This document shows, one piece after another, positions 46,879 to 58,317 of a DNA stretch of 64,000 nt. Positions within the stretch are counted from its first letter, which is position 1. Each line of letters starts with the position of its first letter. The translations under genes were made by a program, and so were the position numbers. This DNA is from Ramazzottius varieornatus. Taxonomy: Eukaryota; Tardigrada; Eutardigrada; Parachela; Ramazzottiidae. A model generated the notes under the pieces. That model was not told the origin of the DNA. It ran no database searches and worked only from the letters and a program-made list of their open reading frames with translations. The DNA is taken from the NCBI GenBank assembly GCA_001949185.1, contig BDGG01000001.1:6121353-6185352 (forward strand), given 5' to 3'.

Positions 46879-47945
46879 ATGGTCGAAATCGGGAGTGATG
46901 TCTTGGTGACGATGAGCCACAGTCACTGCATCGAAATGATGAAACAGATGCTGAACCTCTTCCAATCCGGCCACCTTCCGGCTCCCTCCACATTCCAAAC
47001 GTTCAGGCGTATCTTCTCGACCAACGCCAACGATTTCATACCGTTTCTCAGCGCGGTCCTGAGCATGACGGTACCGTTGTTGGGCGAAGCCAAGTCCGAT
47101 GCACTAAAACGATCTATAGCTGGAGGTAAATTCATTTCACTGTTGGTGAATTTCTGATAAATGCAGTGGAGATGGGGTTTTTTGCGTGTAGCGGTGTGAC
47201 AGTTCGGCGAAGCCATCCTGGAGTACGTCGCGAACGAGTCCGACAACCCGTAACCCAGTGTCAAAGTCGGCTTCTTCCAACACGACTTCAGCGCCTTTTT
47301 CGAACATATTCTTCTCCTCTGGATGCCGAAAATTCGCGATGCCGAACAAGCGGCTTACATGATCCATGCGCTGAGCTGTCTGGCGAAAGTGGTGTCCAAG
47401 GACAAGCTTCATGAACTTGTAGGTACTTTCTTCGTGTACCGAAATCGTGCTGCAACTTGCAACTTGATTTCTAACGTGATTTCTGCAGGCAGATAAGTTG
47501 CTGGGAACTGTCATCACGATAGCGCGTCGCCATCCTCAAGAATCCAGTGCCTCCGAAGGCCTGGCCATCGTGCTGGAGAACGCAGCTTCGAACGCCAAAA
47601 GTACGTTGGAACCGCAGCTGGACCAGCTGACCGATGTCATATTCGCTCAAGTAAGGCGATGCTTTTGTTCGTACACTATAGTATCATACTGTACGTAGGT
47701 AGGTGACGGAATGTTCTTTCAGGCATGTCGTCCGCCCGATTAATCGAAGTCTTCCGCCGTCAAGTCCCACAACGAACTTCTTCGCTGCTTTAACATACTG
47801 TACCTGAACTCCCTGATCGCACCAGCCAGTTTCTTCTGAGCAAAAGTCAACCCGAACGTCTTGAAGTCCACCTCGAGCAAAGATGCCAATGACCGCTCGG
47901 TGGTCGGCGCTTTGACTATTATCAACAAACTGGTCAACCAACAAG
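46879..47945 (+). pseudogene. MROH1-like HEAT-repeat fragment, disrupted
   Basis: The translated pieces follow maestro heat-like repeat protein 1 in order: VEIGSDVLVTMSHSHCIEMM, FIPFLSAVLSMTVPLLGEA, FGEAILEYVANESDN, VGFFQHDFSAFFEHILLLW, AAYMIHALSCLAKVVSKDK, KSTLEPQLDQLTDVIFAQ, SHNELLRCFNILYLNS and RSVVGALTIINKLVNQQ. Three stop codons interrupt aligned sequence in frame: TAA at 47251-47253, TAA at 47741-47743 and TGA at 47837-47839. The intron near 47125-47197 also does not restore frame. The family has well over 1500 residues, but only about 270 codons are found here and nothing follows. This is a truncated, recently decayed copy. Confidence 0.75.
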
Positions 47946-47987
47946 GTATACCATGGTATCCAGTATCTGAAAGGTCGGCAAACGACA

Positions 47988-48067
47988 CGGACGAGAGCGT
48001 CATCTCAAGTGGCGCACGCTTTAATTGTTACTGGACAGACATGTGCGCCACTTGGAATGCAATCTTG
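47988..48067. repeat. GTGGCGCAC hairpin repeat
   Basis: CTCAAGTGGCGCACG and ATGTGCGCCACTTGG form the stem with a loop of about 25 nt. Located just after the MROH1-like fragment. Confidence 0.65.
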
Positions 48068-48205
48068 CATGTTTCGTTTACCGGCCTTTATTCAGTGTTC
48101 GTCCGATCTTTATTGTGGTCTCTTGTTTTCAGATATCAGCTAATATATATTATATACTATATTTTTTATAACTATGTATCTGCAGGTTTTGTGGCCGTTC
48201 AAGGT

Positions 48206-50960
48206 TTAGTCGAAAAAACCATCGTCTGTAACTCTTGACCACCGTACAAACCTGGTTCTGCCAGCCAAATTTGTTGCTTTCTCCAGCAATGTTTTGACAG
48301 TCGGCTCATCCAGCTTCTTGCTCAAATACTTCTCTGCTTTTTGGATAATACTTCCCCAGATGGCTTTCTGATTTGCGAAGGTCTTCCGGATGTAAGCCAC
48401 AGCGATAGCGGTAGTCGAAGTCGTATCATCAATCGTTGTCATATCACTGCCCAAAGCAGCGTTGAGGTCGGCGGAAGTGATATTGGTCAACTGCGCCACC
48501 TGTTGGGCATCGGTCCAACTTCCGTCCCATTGTTGGAGTTGCAACAGGCGACTCAGCGGACTGCTGGGTTCAGTCCTGCTGGGTTCAGTCCTGCTGGGTT
48601 CAGTCTTCATAGGACCGAACAACGCTGAGTTCGAAGACATAATTGCGCTGTCTTCATGCATGTCCATCGCAGCGGAAACCGACGACAACAAAGAAGGAGC
48701 AGCAGCAGCAAAAGACGGTCTGAATCTCGCTTTGCTGAAAGTCTGTAGGAATGATCCGGAACCTCCGAGTCCAGCTTGCGGGAACGACATTCCCATCAAT
48801 CCGCTTGAAAAACCATGATGACCGCCTGCACTGAACATGACGGGAAAAGCTTCTGCAAAGAAACTGAATGCATGGACTCGTGCTCAAAAGCAACATAAAT
48901 CTGAAATCATACAATTGCATTGCGCGTACCTCGTTCTCGTTTTGGCTGGGATAACTGTATAGGGACTTCTCGCAGTTCCATCTTTCCCGCACTGCCACTG
49001 CCATTCTGCGGGCGAGTCTCAACCGCCACCAAGGAAACGTTTCTCGACAATACGCCGTACTTCAGCGAAAGCTCCATGATTGTCTTGTCGATCTTCTCCT
49101 CTGATTCCGACTTTATTGTCGGAGTGGTCGATGGCTTTCCTCGTCGCTGCAGCGAACCACCAAACAGAGGCTGTCGCTGGCGGGTCGTTTCCAGCTCCTT
49201 GATCATTGCTCTAGCTGCGAGCTTTGATATGATGCCGTTTTCTTCAACGTTTATACCGTTTACCGAAAAGGGAGTTTCACCTGCCACTTTGTCGTCTTGT
49301 CGGAAGCGAACCACCGGCTGAGAGCTTCCAGCAGGCAGGCTGAAGAAAGCAAAGACGAGAAGTCGGTCCCCGTTGAAGACTGGTGGTAGCTTAGCCGGAA
49401 CCTGTTGGACATTGTCCACGCCCTTCCATTCAACAGCGGCGTTGGTGATAGCTGGCTGAAGGGCTCGGTTCAGGTGGCGGCCAATCTTTTCTTCAAGGAC
49501 CTCGCCTTGCTTGATGTACTCTGCCTTTCCACGGCCAGCTAATGCCACACCGTCGATGAGAGAGTGACTCGGGCTGTCACCCAGACCGAAAGCAAAGACT
49601 CGCGTGTTGTCAGCGTTGGCGTTGACCAGCGCAATAACGTCATCCGTGTTGGAAACTTGGCCGTCGGTTAGAAGGAAAATTTGGCGGGCGAAGTTAGGCT
49701 TCACTGGTTCGGAGAAGATCTTTTGTAACGGCTCCAATATTTCAGTCCCACCTGCAATTAAAGAAGGAACATTACACTTCGTCGTCAACTTTTCCCAATA
49801 TGCAATATGTAGTGTTTTCTGAGTCGATTATGACGGAAGTGCCAGTGGCGACTCACCTAAGTTGGCTGAGGTATCTGCAGAGTAGTTTTTGGCTTTCTCG
49901 AAGGACTCCGTACTGTATGCCGTACTGGTGGGAAAAAGGGATTGAAAGCTGCTTCCGAAACGGTAGAAGTTGAAGTAGGATCCTTCGGGTAGACTGCGGA
50001 GGAAAATCTGCATCGCTCGGCGTGCTTCACCAATCTTGCCTTGTTCGTCCATGGATCCGGAACAGTCGACCACAAAGATGATTTCCGCATTGACGGTATG
50101 ATTTGACTCGAAATGCGGAACGACGGAATACATGGCCGCATAACTTCCGGGTGACGTTTGCTCCACTTGGACATGATACAGTGGGTTCTTCTTCACTTCG
50201 ATCTCGATGATTAGATCCTTGTTTAGCGGCTCTTGGGCTGCGCCGAAAGTGAGAGCGACCTTCTCGAGGCTCTCGATCGTGACAGAGAGTGGGTGTGTCG
50301 GAGAAGTCACTGATTGAATGGCTTCCCGTGCTTTGATGCGAGCATTCAACGTAGCCATATACGGAACGTTTTCCTGGTATTTCTCCGGGACGGACGAGGA
50401 AGAGGAAACTTCTGTGCGGGGAGTGTAGCGAGGTGAGAGACTCATGGGGATGGTCAGACGCATTTTGGACTCGGTGACGGACTCCAAGGTACCGACGTAG
50501 GAAATGGATACGGTGCATGTCTTATTGGGCGGAAGACGTCCGACACTGAGAACGAATGTGTCGTCGCTTCGATCGCTTTGATCAAGAAGGTACGCTCCAT
50601 CCCCTGCAAAGCGGACAGCTACTGTAAACATGTTGTTCAGTAGCAATCTTAAAAAGTATGGTCGCTTATACCTTTGGCTAAGGCGTCGGTGTATTCCTGG
50701 AAGGCTTCCGCTTTGGGCTTGAAGTGGCTGACCAGCGTCCGGTTGTCGATGGTGATGGTGAAACGGACGACGGCCGCTTGATCATTGATTGGAAAGGCGT
50801 AGACACATTCGATATCGTTGGATTCCTGGTTGTTGTAGGTCTGGTTGATGGTGACTTGGCTAGCGAAGGCTTTTACTTGGACATCGTAGTTGATGGACGT
50901 CAGCGGAACGGACTGGTTGGTAGCAGCGACTAGAAGTCCGATAAGCAATGGCATCGACAT
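48206..50960 (-). CDS. VWA5A: VIT and VWA domain protein (VWA5A-like)
   Basis: Four exons: 50960-50672, 50603-49857, 49751-48930 and 48852-48206, joined in phase 1 each time, about 834 residues. It starts MSMPLLIGLLVAATNQSVPL with no cleavable signal. The VIT domain has SQVTINQTYNNQESNDIECV and VYAFPINDQAAVVRFT. The VWA domain carries the metal-ion site FVVDCSGSMDEQG (DxSxS) and later FLLTDGQVSNTDD. The C-terminal module (SRLLQLQQWDGSWTDAQQVA) is characteristic of VWA5A/B and helps separate it from secreted inter-alpha-inhibitor heavy chains. Human VWA5A (BCSC-1) is an intracellular protein linked to growth suppression; the molecular role is unclear. A Glu-Pro-Ser-Arg-Thr tandem precedes that module. 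VWA5B or PARP4-like relatives are alternatives. Confidence 0.82.
48561..48605 (-). repeat. In-frame 15-bp tandem, three units
   Basis: CTGCTGGGTTCAGTC three times in perfect succession; on the coding strand it encodes TEPSR repeated. Copy number is probably variable. Confidence 0.9.
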
Positions 50961-51983
50961 CTTGGCAGGACTTCTTCTGCGAGAAGCGCCGAATAAGGCT
51001 TTATGTTAACTCACAAGGGGAATGGTGCGGTTCTGCTGGAATCAACCAAACCACAAACTTTTGAGCTTTCGGTTATATTCGACGACTGCCGGCAAGTCAA
51101 TACCGAGAGACGATACGTTTTCAGGAGTGTCAGTTACGCTTGAGAACAAACAATGGACTGTGACGAAAGAAGAACCAGTCTATTCCGACTAAATCCGCTT
51201 CTTTGCCACTGCCTCCAGCAATCGATAGAGAAAAATGCTGCCAGGCGTGTCCAGGAGCGCCTTGCGTGTTTGCTGATCGAACGATAGCTTTATTGTGACG
51301 GTGGAAAAGCAGTGGAGTGTAAGTTGCAAAAATGATTTCCCGGTACGATAAAGAACCCACTTCCTCGTCGTGCTACTGTTCATGAATATTCATTTGACTC
51401 GCCCGGCTCAGTCCAACGATAGCATTATTATTTTTTGTTCTGCTTGAACAGAAATCAAACTCACAGACATCGGACTATGCATGTGGTCTCATGACTCTCC
51501 TTACGGTATCAGACTAAGTAACAGGTAGTACACCGAAAAGCTTCGTGCTGTAACTGTGCCGTAACGTTCTTCATCTCGAAAGCTCCAGCCGCGGACTCCA
51601 CAGTCACGAGAACTTTCGCTTGGTTTATACTTTCCTATGAGTAAATCAGATTGCAACAACCGGAAATCTGGATCTTCTGAGACGCGCTTGATTTAAGTCT
51701 GAAGTCTGAAGCTCTGGCCGCTGGGCGTCGGATAGTTTCCTCACGGCACAGCCCTGTCAGTATTGTGACGTGTTCCGGCTGGTGACGTCAGGAATCGTCC
51801 ATGCTGTTATGGCTTTTGCTGGTGCTCGCCAATCGTCAAACGTCATGAACGGCTGATGCAAACCTTTGCTTGCCGTGCGGTCATTGTAGATTGCAGTCCA
51901 CAACACCTCCAGGTTCACTTCATATTTCTTCCCGTTTCTGGTAAGATATCTGGATTCTTATGGTCTTTTACTTGCACATCGCC
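50961..51983. other. Divergent promoter region, nothing specific
   Basis: Lies between the divergently transcribed VWA5A-like gene and EIF2B1. Short minus-strand frames (51130-51383) have no domain. Confidence 0.4.
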
Positions 51984-53786
51984 ATGCCAAACTCCACGGA
52001 CAGTGCGAATGATCGTGCAATGGACAAGAAAGGTAGGACTGGTACAAGGATTACCTTGATCGAGCATCGATGAGTGAGTAAAGGCCGTTTTTCCTTGCAG
52101 AAATACAGCGATATTTCATGACGACACTGAAAGAGAATACAGAAATGTCCCCAGCTGTTGCTGCCATCCGCACCCTCCTGGCATACCTCAGCCGAGACAC
52201 AGGTAGGTTCTAGTGGAAATGTCCAGGTCGATCGACCAAGAGGATCCAATCCGGGCAATTGATTGTGAATATTGCAGCCGAGACTATGTCGGAACTACGG
52301 AAGAATCTCCTTCATGCCATCGAGTGCTTATGCCTTACCGACAGTTTCATAACTGGTACCTCGATATCCTCGGGATGCGACTTATTCCTTCGCTTCATTA
52401 CCCTCACTGCCTTGGATCACTCTGTGAGTAAGTCATGCATTGTTTGGGGAAAGGGTAGCTGGGGGCTCGCCTCACAAATTCGGCCGGATTGTTTGTCATG
52501 TGGCGCACGTTCTCAGTGATATTGGCTAAAAACGTGAGCCACTTGCGGAAACAATCTGGTCGAATTTGTTTGCAGTCAGAGCTTCCAATCATTTTTCGAA
52601 CATGCGTTGAGATATCTTTTTATTATTTTTGCAGGACTTTGACGAATGCAAAAAAATTATGTTACATCGAGGGGAAGTATACCTCGAGACTGTGGATTCC
52701 TCCAGGGCGAAGATTGCTAAGCTTTTTCGTCCGTTCATTCGAGATGGCGCCGTAAGAATTTCAGTTTTGCCAAAAAGAATCACCATGTAGAACCATGATC
52801 TGACTTCTAATTTGAAATTTTTCCTTGTAGATCGTTCTGGTACATTCGAGGTCGAGAGTGGTGCTGCAAGCGTTAGTGCAGGCCAGGACCCACGGGAAGC
52901 GTTTCGAGGTCTTCGTCACGGAAGGTGGATCTGACAAGACCGGTGTGGAGATGCAGAAATCGCTGACGGAAGTAGGCATACCTGCCACCGTTATTATAGA
53001 CGCCGCTGTCGGCTACATTATGGAGAAAGTCGACGTGGTGCTACTTGGTGCAGAAGGGGTCGTCGAAAGCGGCGGTATCATAAACAAGGTACTCGCGGAA
53101 TATTAATAGTTTCGCTGAATAGAAACTTCTGAACTTTCTGCGGTAAATCATCGACCTGAACTTTTCAGATAGGCTCCTTCTCAACGGCCATCGCAGCCAA
53201 GGAGCACAACAAGCCCGTCTTTGTCCTCGCCGAAAGCTTCAAATTTGTCCGGCTCTATCCTCTGAACCAAAGAGATATTCCCGACAAATTCAAGGTAGCT
53301 TCAGTTGGCAGCCTAATTTCTAGACAAAAGTTAGGAGATCGGTAAAAAAACAACAAGAGTGTTATCCCAAGTGGCGCACATTGTTGTTGTTGGTTGGGAG
53401 CGTCAAGCGTGCGCCGCTTGGGAAAACGATCTTGTCGAGTTCGATAGTGGCGCACGCTGTTATTGTTCAGGGCTGAAGGCATGCGCCACTTGAGATGACT
53501 AGCTTAGCCATCTCGTCTCAATCGTTTGCCGGCCTTCCATCACTTTCGGGATAGACAAGAGGTGTACCGGACGTTTAAAAACGAATTCTTACTTCTCTTG
53601 CTTTCACGGTTGTTTTGATGTGGTTTACAGTACAGTCAAGCTACGCTGTTGCGGCACAACGATCTCAGTAAAGAACATCCGCAGTCGGACTACACTCCAC
53701 CCAGCTTCATCACGCTCCTTTTCACTGACCTGGGCATTCTAACACCTTCCGCCGTCAGCGACGAACTGATCAAGTTGTACATGTGA
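51984..53786 (+). CDS. EIF2B1: Translation initiation factor eIF2B subunit alpha
   Basis: Seven exons: 51984-52032, 52101-52202, 52278-52423, 52635-52751, 52831-53088, 53169-53294 and 53631-53786. Total 317 residues, close to human (305). Diagnostic stretches are [87 protein letters not shown] and [20 protein letters not shown]. The subunit belongs to the regulatory part of the eIF2 guanine-nucleotide exchange factor. It forms a dimer at the centre of the decamer and senses phosphorylated eIF2, so it sets the stress response of translation. Introns 3 and 6 are longer than the others because each carries GTGGCGCAC hairpin repeats. Confidence 0.96.
52478..52568. repeat. GTGGCGCAC hairpin repeat in EIF2B1 intron 3
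   Basis: CATGTGGCGCACG and CGTGAGCCACTTGCGG form the stem. The flanks AAATTCGGCCGGATTG and CAATCTGGTCGAATTT extend the inverted repeat outwards to about 33 bp. Confidence 0.7.
53345..53500. repeat. Compound GTGGCGCAC hairpins in EIF2B1 intron 6
   Basis: CCCAAGTGGCGCAC then GTGCGCCGCTTGGG, followed by ATAGTGGCGCACG and ATGCGCCACTTGAG: two hairpins sharing the middle arm that contains GATCTTGTCGAGTTCGA. Confidence 0.7.
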
Positions 53787-54135
53787 TTTCTCACTCTCTT
53801 CTCACTGTCCTTTACTTCTTCTCTTCTCACTGTCCTTTACTTCGTCTACCAACTTTCTTTAGCATCTGCGACTCTGAAAGTTGTACGAAGCGATTTGTCC
53901 TGACGCATAGATCGATTTTTGCCATTACTTTGACCTCCTGTGGATAATGGTGTTCGATCACACTTCCTTTGAAGTGTGATAATACCTGGTTGCCTTTTGT
54001 CGAGAAAGGCACCAGAAGTAGATCGACTCAGAGGAAAAACACCTTTTCAACTGTGTCACGCAACATGCTGCTTTGTCTAGCGACCTTAGCTTTCGCAGAC
54101 CCAGAAACGTATTTCTTCCTTCGTAACCCGCAAAC
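53787..54135. other. Intergenic, nothing recognised
   Basis: Contains a short direct repeat (CTTCTCACTGTCCTTTACTTC twice, minus a base) just after EIF2B1. No gene seen. Confidence 0.45.
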
Positions 54136-55526
54136 ATGAGTGTCTTTCAGGTTTCTTATACTGCCACGGCCGATGACAAGGAAAGTATCTTTCGAACTTC
54201 TCTTCGATCTCGAAGTGGTTCTCGGCCACCCGTGTTGCATAGGAAGAAGTCATCGGCCAGTGAGAGTGCCATTCTGACCACCCAGAGCGAAGGCACACCA
54301 CCCAGAGAAGGCTCCGTCAATGGTGGACCTTCATCATCCGTGCAAGATGGCTTCCTGGATAACCGATCAACAATCAACCGCTCACATTCAGCCAGCTTCC
54401 GCGACTCCGCCTTCGAGTCGATGGAATCACCCAGCCGCGATCGAAGCACCTCCCGATTTAGTAATATCAGCACCAGAACCCCACTGAAGAAGTCGAGTGG
54501 ACCAAGAAGACCGAGAAGTGCGGTACCGAGATCTGCCAGTCGGTTGAGCCAGAGGAAACACGACTACGATGCCACGATTCATAACGAGACTCCGATGGTT
54601 TCTCGCTTCAACCAACAAGGAGAAATGTATCAGCCTGTTTCCTACTCTTGGCAGGTTCGTGGGTTCACCTCTCACCGAACTAACTAGGCTTTCATTCTTC
54701 TTGCTTTTAGTCGTTCAAAGAGAGACTCTTCGACTCGGCTCTCAGTGAGAAGTACGAGAACCTCCAAGTGGACCTTCCTTCGAGAAACAGTCGTCGTTAC
54801 CGCAGTGTTTCCCCTTCAAACTTCGATGACGACGACAGTGACGATGAAGATACCGAGAAGAAGAAGCTTCTGTTCTTGCAAGACCCGCTTTCGAGGTCAA
54901 TGTACAAAAACCTAGAAGTCTTCTTCGACAGGAAGAACATCATTCGAGACTCGGTCGGTGATTTGGGTCTTCCAAACCATCCCCACTCTGTAAACCTGAA
55001 CTCCACTGCCCCGATGACGTCCTCTGCCCGAGGTAACTTTAGCTTCAGCCGGTCAAACTCATCTCACAACGGCTTTTCTGCTCGGCCACAAAGTGCGTTA
55101 GGCGGAAGACCGGCGACCTCCCTAGACTTCCGGTCGGGTACTTCGCTGGGTTTCGGGCACTCAGCGAGAGTTCACGAACCTTCTCGACCACCCTCCTCAC
55201 TCGATAACCATCAGTCCACAAGACCTAACGGAGTTTCCACAAATTTCTTCTCGAGAAGGAAGAAGGAGCACACACCGGCTCCGAGAGCTCATTCGGAAGA
55301 ACGAGCTGAAGATTTACGGAAGAAAATTCAGGATCGGTTTGCGCAAATTGATTTCAACGAAGGAACCACGGATTATGACGCGTTATTTACTGTGACAGAA
55401 GAAGGGAATGACTTTGCGACACAGCATGACGCGGAGAACAAAGCTGGAAATGGCGAAGGGGGTGCGGTTAATCAGGCAGAAGACGATAAAACACCAAAAT
55501 CTCGTCTGGATCATTTGCGCTACTAA
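54136..55526 (+). CDS. Ser/Arg-rich, largely disordered protein, 444 aa
   Basis: Two exons, 54136-54654 and 54711-55526, with a 56-nt phase-0 intron. The N-terminal half is rich in Ser, Arg, Pro and Thr with RSxS motifs (RSRSGSRPPVLHRKKSSASE). An acidic run lies in the middle (NFDDDDSDDEDTEKKK). The best candidate for a folded part is around the junction: YSWQ joined to SFKERLFDSALSEKYE, then LFLQDPLSRSMYKNLEVFF. The tail has RAEDLRKKIQDRFAQIDF. No signal peptide or membrane helix. I do not recognise a family. Many RxxS sites suggest phospho-regulation, as in cytoskeletal or ciliary scaffold proteins, but this is inference. Confidence 0.75.
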
Positions 55527-55678
55527 TTTCGTCGTTATTTCTCTGTGAAACAATATTAAATCAATAACGGTTTTCTTGCGCATTCGAAAACTATAATTAC
55601 GCTAAAAGAGCGGGACTGTATTAAAAAAACTGATTGTTTCATTATAAAAACTGTTCCCACTTCCGGCCGGTATACTCC

Positions 55679-56614
55679 TTATGCGGGTTTTCGGAATTCC
55701 TCTCTTTCAACCTTAACTTCATCTCCCAGAAGCTGATAAATGTAGATGACGATGTTAGTGGACTGGATGTCTAGAAGTGCGAAGGATGGAGCAGGTTCCC
55801 TGCAATAGTAGTGGTCATTTGAGAAGTATTAAAGTGCACTCAGATGGGAAACTATCGGACGAGGACGTAAACCGTCTGCTTATCCCATGGCTAAAATAGT
55901 TTTCCTCAAACCGGACTTACGTCTTCAAGCCTGTCCAAGAGCCGGTGGCACTGCCAGGGTTGAGGAACAATTTTCCATCGCGATTGAAGCTTTCAAACTG
56001 ATGAGTATGGCCGGTGATCAGGACGTCCACGTCCAGCTGTCTCTGTAAACTTCCCAGACTTTCGCCGTCTCCCCAAGGAACTACCTGATGGCCATGACAA
56101 AGTCCAATTCGAAACTGTCCGACCGTCACCACCTTTTGCTCCGGAAATGTATAACCCTATAGAAAACAGGCGTCTCTGATTATTACGGGAGCCGAACACA
56201 TAATTTCGAACCAACTCGCGCGGAAATATAACGGTGGAGTAAATATCGTACTGTACACAGTACCACCCTGGTAGCGCGTTATGACGCACAGGGGCACCTA
56301 GGGTGAAAAATACGGAATTGACGGAAGGCAGTTACCTCATCGAAATCACCTCGCACGACATGGACATCACCAGCTATGCTGCGCAGATAGTCCAGAGTCT
56401 CTTTGGTGCACAAGTTTCCCGTACACAGAATATGCTGGATTTTACCGGGTACAAGAAGCTTCTTGAACTGAGCAGGCAGGCCAGATGAGCGGAAAGGAAT
56501 GTGGAAGTCGCCAATGACGAGAACAAGCTGCAAGAAAGCTGAAAAGTTGACAAGCTGCCCGTCTCCAGTTTCCTATGCGTGAAGCCCTGAACCATCTTCC
56601 GCCTTCCTTACCAT
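55679..56614 (-). CDS. VPS29: Retromer subunit VPS29
   Basis: Four exons: 56614-56612 (ATG only), 56527-56336, 56156-55921 and 55799-55679, giving 183 residues (human 182). After the start Met comes [20 protein letters not shown], then [86 protein letters not shown] and [15 protein letters not shown]. The fold is a metallophosphoesterase (GDxH, GN, GHTH motifs) that serves as a scaffold in retromer for endosome-to-Golgi retrieval. The first exon holds only the start codon; the human VPS29 short isoform starts MLVLV, matching this junction. Confidence 0.95.
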
Positions 56615-57171
56615 GATCACAGGAAGAACCGATGCGGCCGCCAAAGATACAACCCGCTAACCAGAGGTGGAAGGAGGCAACATCAAGGCGTGGAGGCTTT
56701 CGAACTGGGAAATGGGAAAAAACGATCTCGACAAAACCTAAACATCAAAAATAAATACTGTATGAGGTTCGGTCAGCTTGCTTCACATGGGTTCGTCTGT
56801 AGGAAAAAGCTCTAACAATCAATTGTAACACCGTTAATTGACGAGAACACATGACGTCAGCAGTAGTTTTCTCTGCTGGCGGATCAACAATGCACACAAC
56901 ACGATAAGCAGCGCTCTTCGTTTGATTATTGATTACGGAAGCCACACTTCTCGGTTTGTTTACATTTTTTTCACTTTTTGTTCCTTCCCGGCGTCGTCGC
57001 ACAGTTTTTAGTAAAAACAATTTGCAGGAAACGGTATTCCTCAACGCAGAAATATTAGAAGACTAAGAGAAGCAGTAATCAGCCGGATTGTGAATAACTG
57101 GGGAAGTCCGAAGAACTGTGAACAAGTGAAATATTTCCCACAGAAGAATCCGAAATCATCATCGAAACAGC

Positions 57172-57714
57172 TCAGGCGTTTGTGTCAAAGTTTTCTTGCG
57201 GCACCGGCACATCATCGTCTCCTGGAGGAGCACTGGCTTTACCTCCTTCTCCTCCAGCAGCATTGCCAGCACGGGCACGGTTCAGCAGAGTGCCCAAATT
57301 TCGCAGCTGCATGAGACTTTCTTGGTTCATATTGGGGAAGCTCGACATAACTTCGCTGGCAGGCTTCTCTTGGGCTTGTCCCGCTACCGAGAAAGTGTTG
57401 CAGGCCAGCGCGGTCTGGACTTTGGGATTCTTGATCTGGATCACCGTATTGTCCGACCGAAAGAGGTTCACTTCCTCGATGCCGGGGATAGGGTTAGCGC
57501 CCAGCTTCTTCAGCGTGTTGATCAGCTGTTTGTCATCTTTGACAACGGCGTGGTGCATCACCTTCTTCTTGCGTCGAGCAGAGCCCTTACCTCCAGTACG
57601 TACTTGGTCTTGTAGTTTCTGTAGCTGCTTGAGACGTTCGGGGTTCATTTGCGATCCACCAGTCTTCGGCTTATCGTCGCTGGAGTCGAGGTGAGCCTTT
57701 ACTTGGTCAGCCAT
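57172..57714 (-). CDS. BTF3: Nascent polypeptide-associated complex beta subunit / BTF3
   Basis: One exon, 180 residues. An N-terminal extension (MADQVKAHLDSSDDKPKTGG) precedes the core MNPERLKQLQKLQDQVRTGG. The ribosome-binding basic patch is KGSARRKKKVMHHAVVKDDK and the NAC domain reads KKLGANPIPGIEEVNLFRSD, NTVIQIKNPKVQTALACNTF. The tail is acidic and ends near ENFDTNA. The protein pairs with NAC-alpha at the ribosome exit tunnel and keeps SRP from binding the wrong nascent chains. The usual MNxEKLxKLQ start corresponds to residue 23 here, so the upstream ATG adds 22 residues. A 5' UTR intron upstream of 57720 is likely. Confidence 0.94.
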   Translation of the reverse strand: MADQVKAHLDSSDDKPKTGGSQMNPERLKQLQKLQDQVRTGGKGSARRKKKVMHHAVVKDDKQLINTLKKLGANPIPGIEEVNLFRSDNTVIQIKNPKVQTALACNTFSVAGQAQEKPASEVMSSFPNMNQESLMQLRNLGTLLNRARAGNAAGGEGGKASAPPGDDDVPVPQENFDTNA

Positions 57715-58317
57715 TCTGTGTAATCAAGAGTCCAGTTTCAAGTTACGCAATCCATAGCACCTTTCGGCGAATCATCTTCCGGCCTTACCTGGTGTCTTTT
57801 GATTCCGTGTGATCCCAACAACCAGAAGAAGCCCTGCAATATGATGAATCCTCAAACAGGAAGATAAAGAGCCAGAGCTGGTGGAGAACCTTCCGCTGAA
57901 ATCAAATTACAGTCATTACACCAGCGAAAAAGTTCCTCGAAGCAACTCCTGCATCCAGATTTCAGCGTTTATGAAACCATACCAGTAGGAAAATACCGTT
58001 GAAAATGACCAGGGTGGTATACTAACTTATAGATCAACAGTAGGAAATTATCACCGCCTGGTTCTTAAGTGCTCCCACTTAGCCACCACGGCAAACTGGA
58101 ATCAGCACGCGGGTGCCCCGGGAGCAGTTTTCCGCGCCAATTACCTGCATTAAAATGCCTTTAACATGCTGCTGAGTGTCGAATAATAATACGTCACACA
58201 AACCGATTGATTTATCCATTGTCAGAATACCGCAAACAGCGTAAGAAGGTTAGAAGGATGTAAAAACCCATTCATCAGAGAAAAACAATCAAATCAAACA
58301 GCTCGAGACACTAGCTT
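57715..58317. other. Intergenic, nothing recognised
   Basis: Holds the BTF3 5' UTR and probable promoter; no further gene seen. Confidence 0.45.

Noticed and set aside
57182-57694. Long plus-strand frames opposite BTF3
   Set aside because: Antisense shadows of a conserved, codon-biased gene; no domain of their own.
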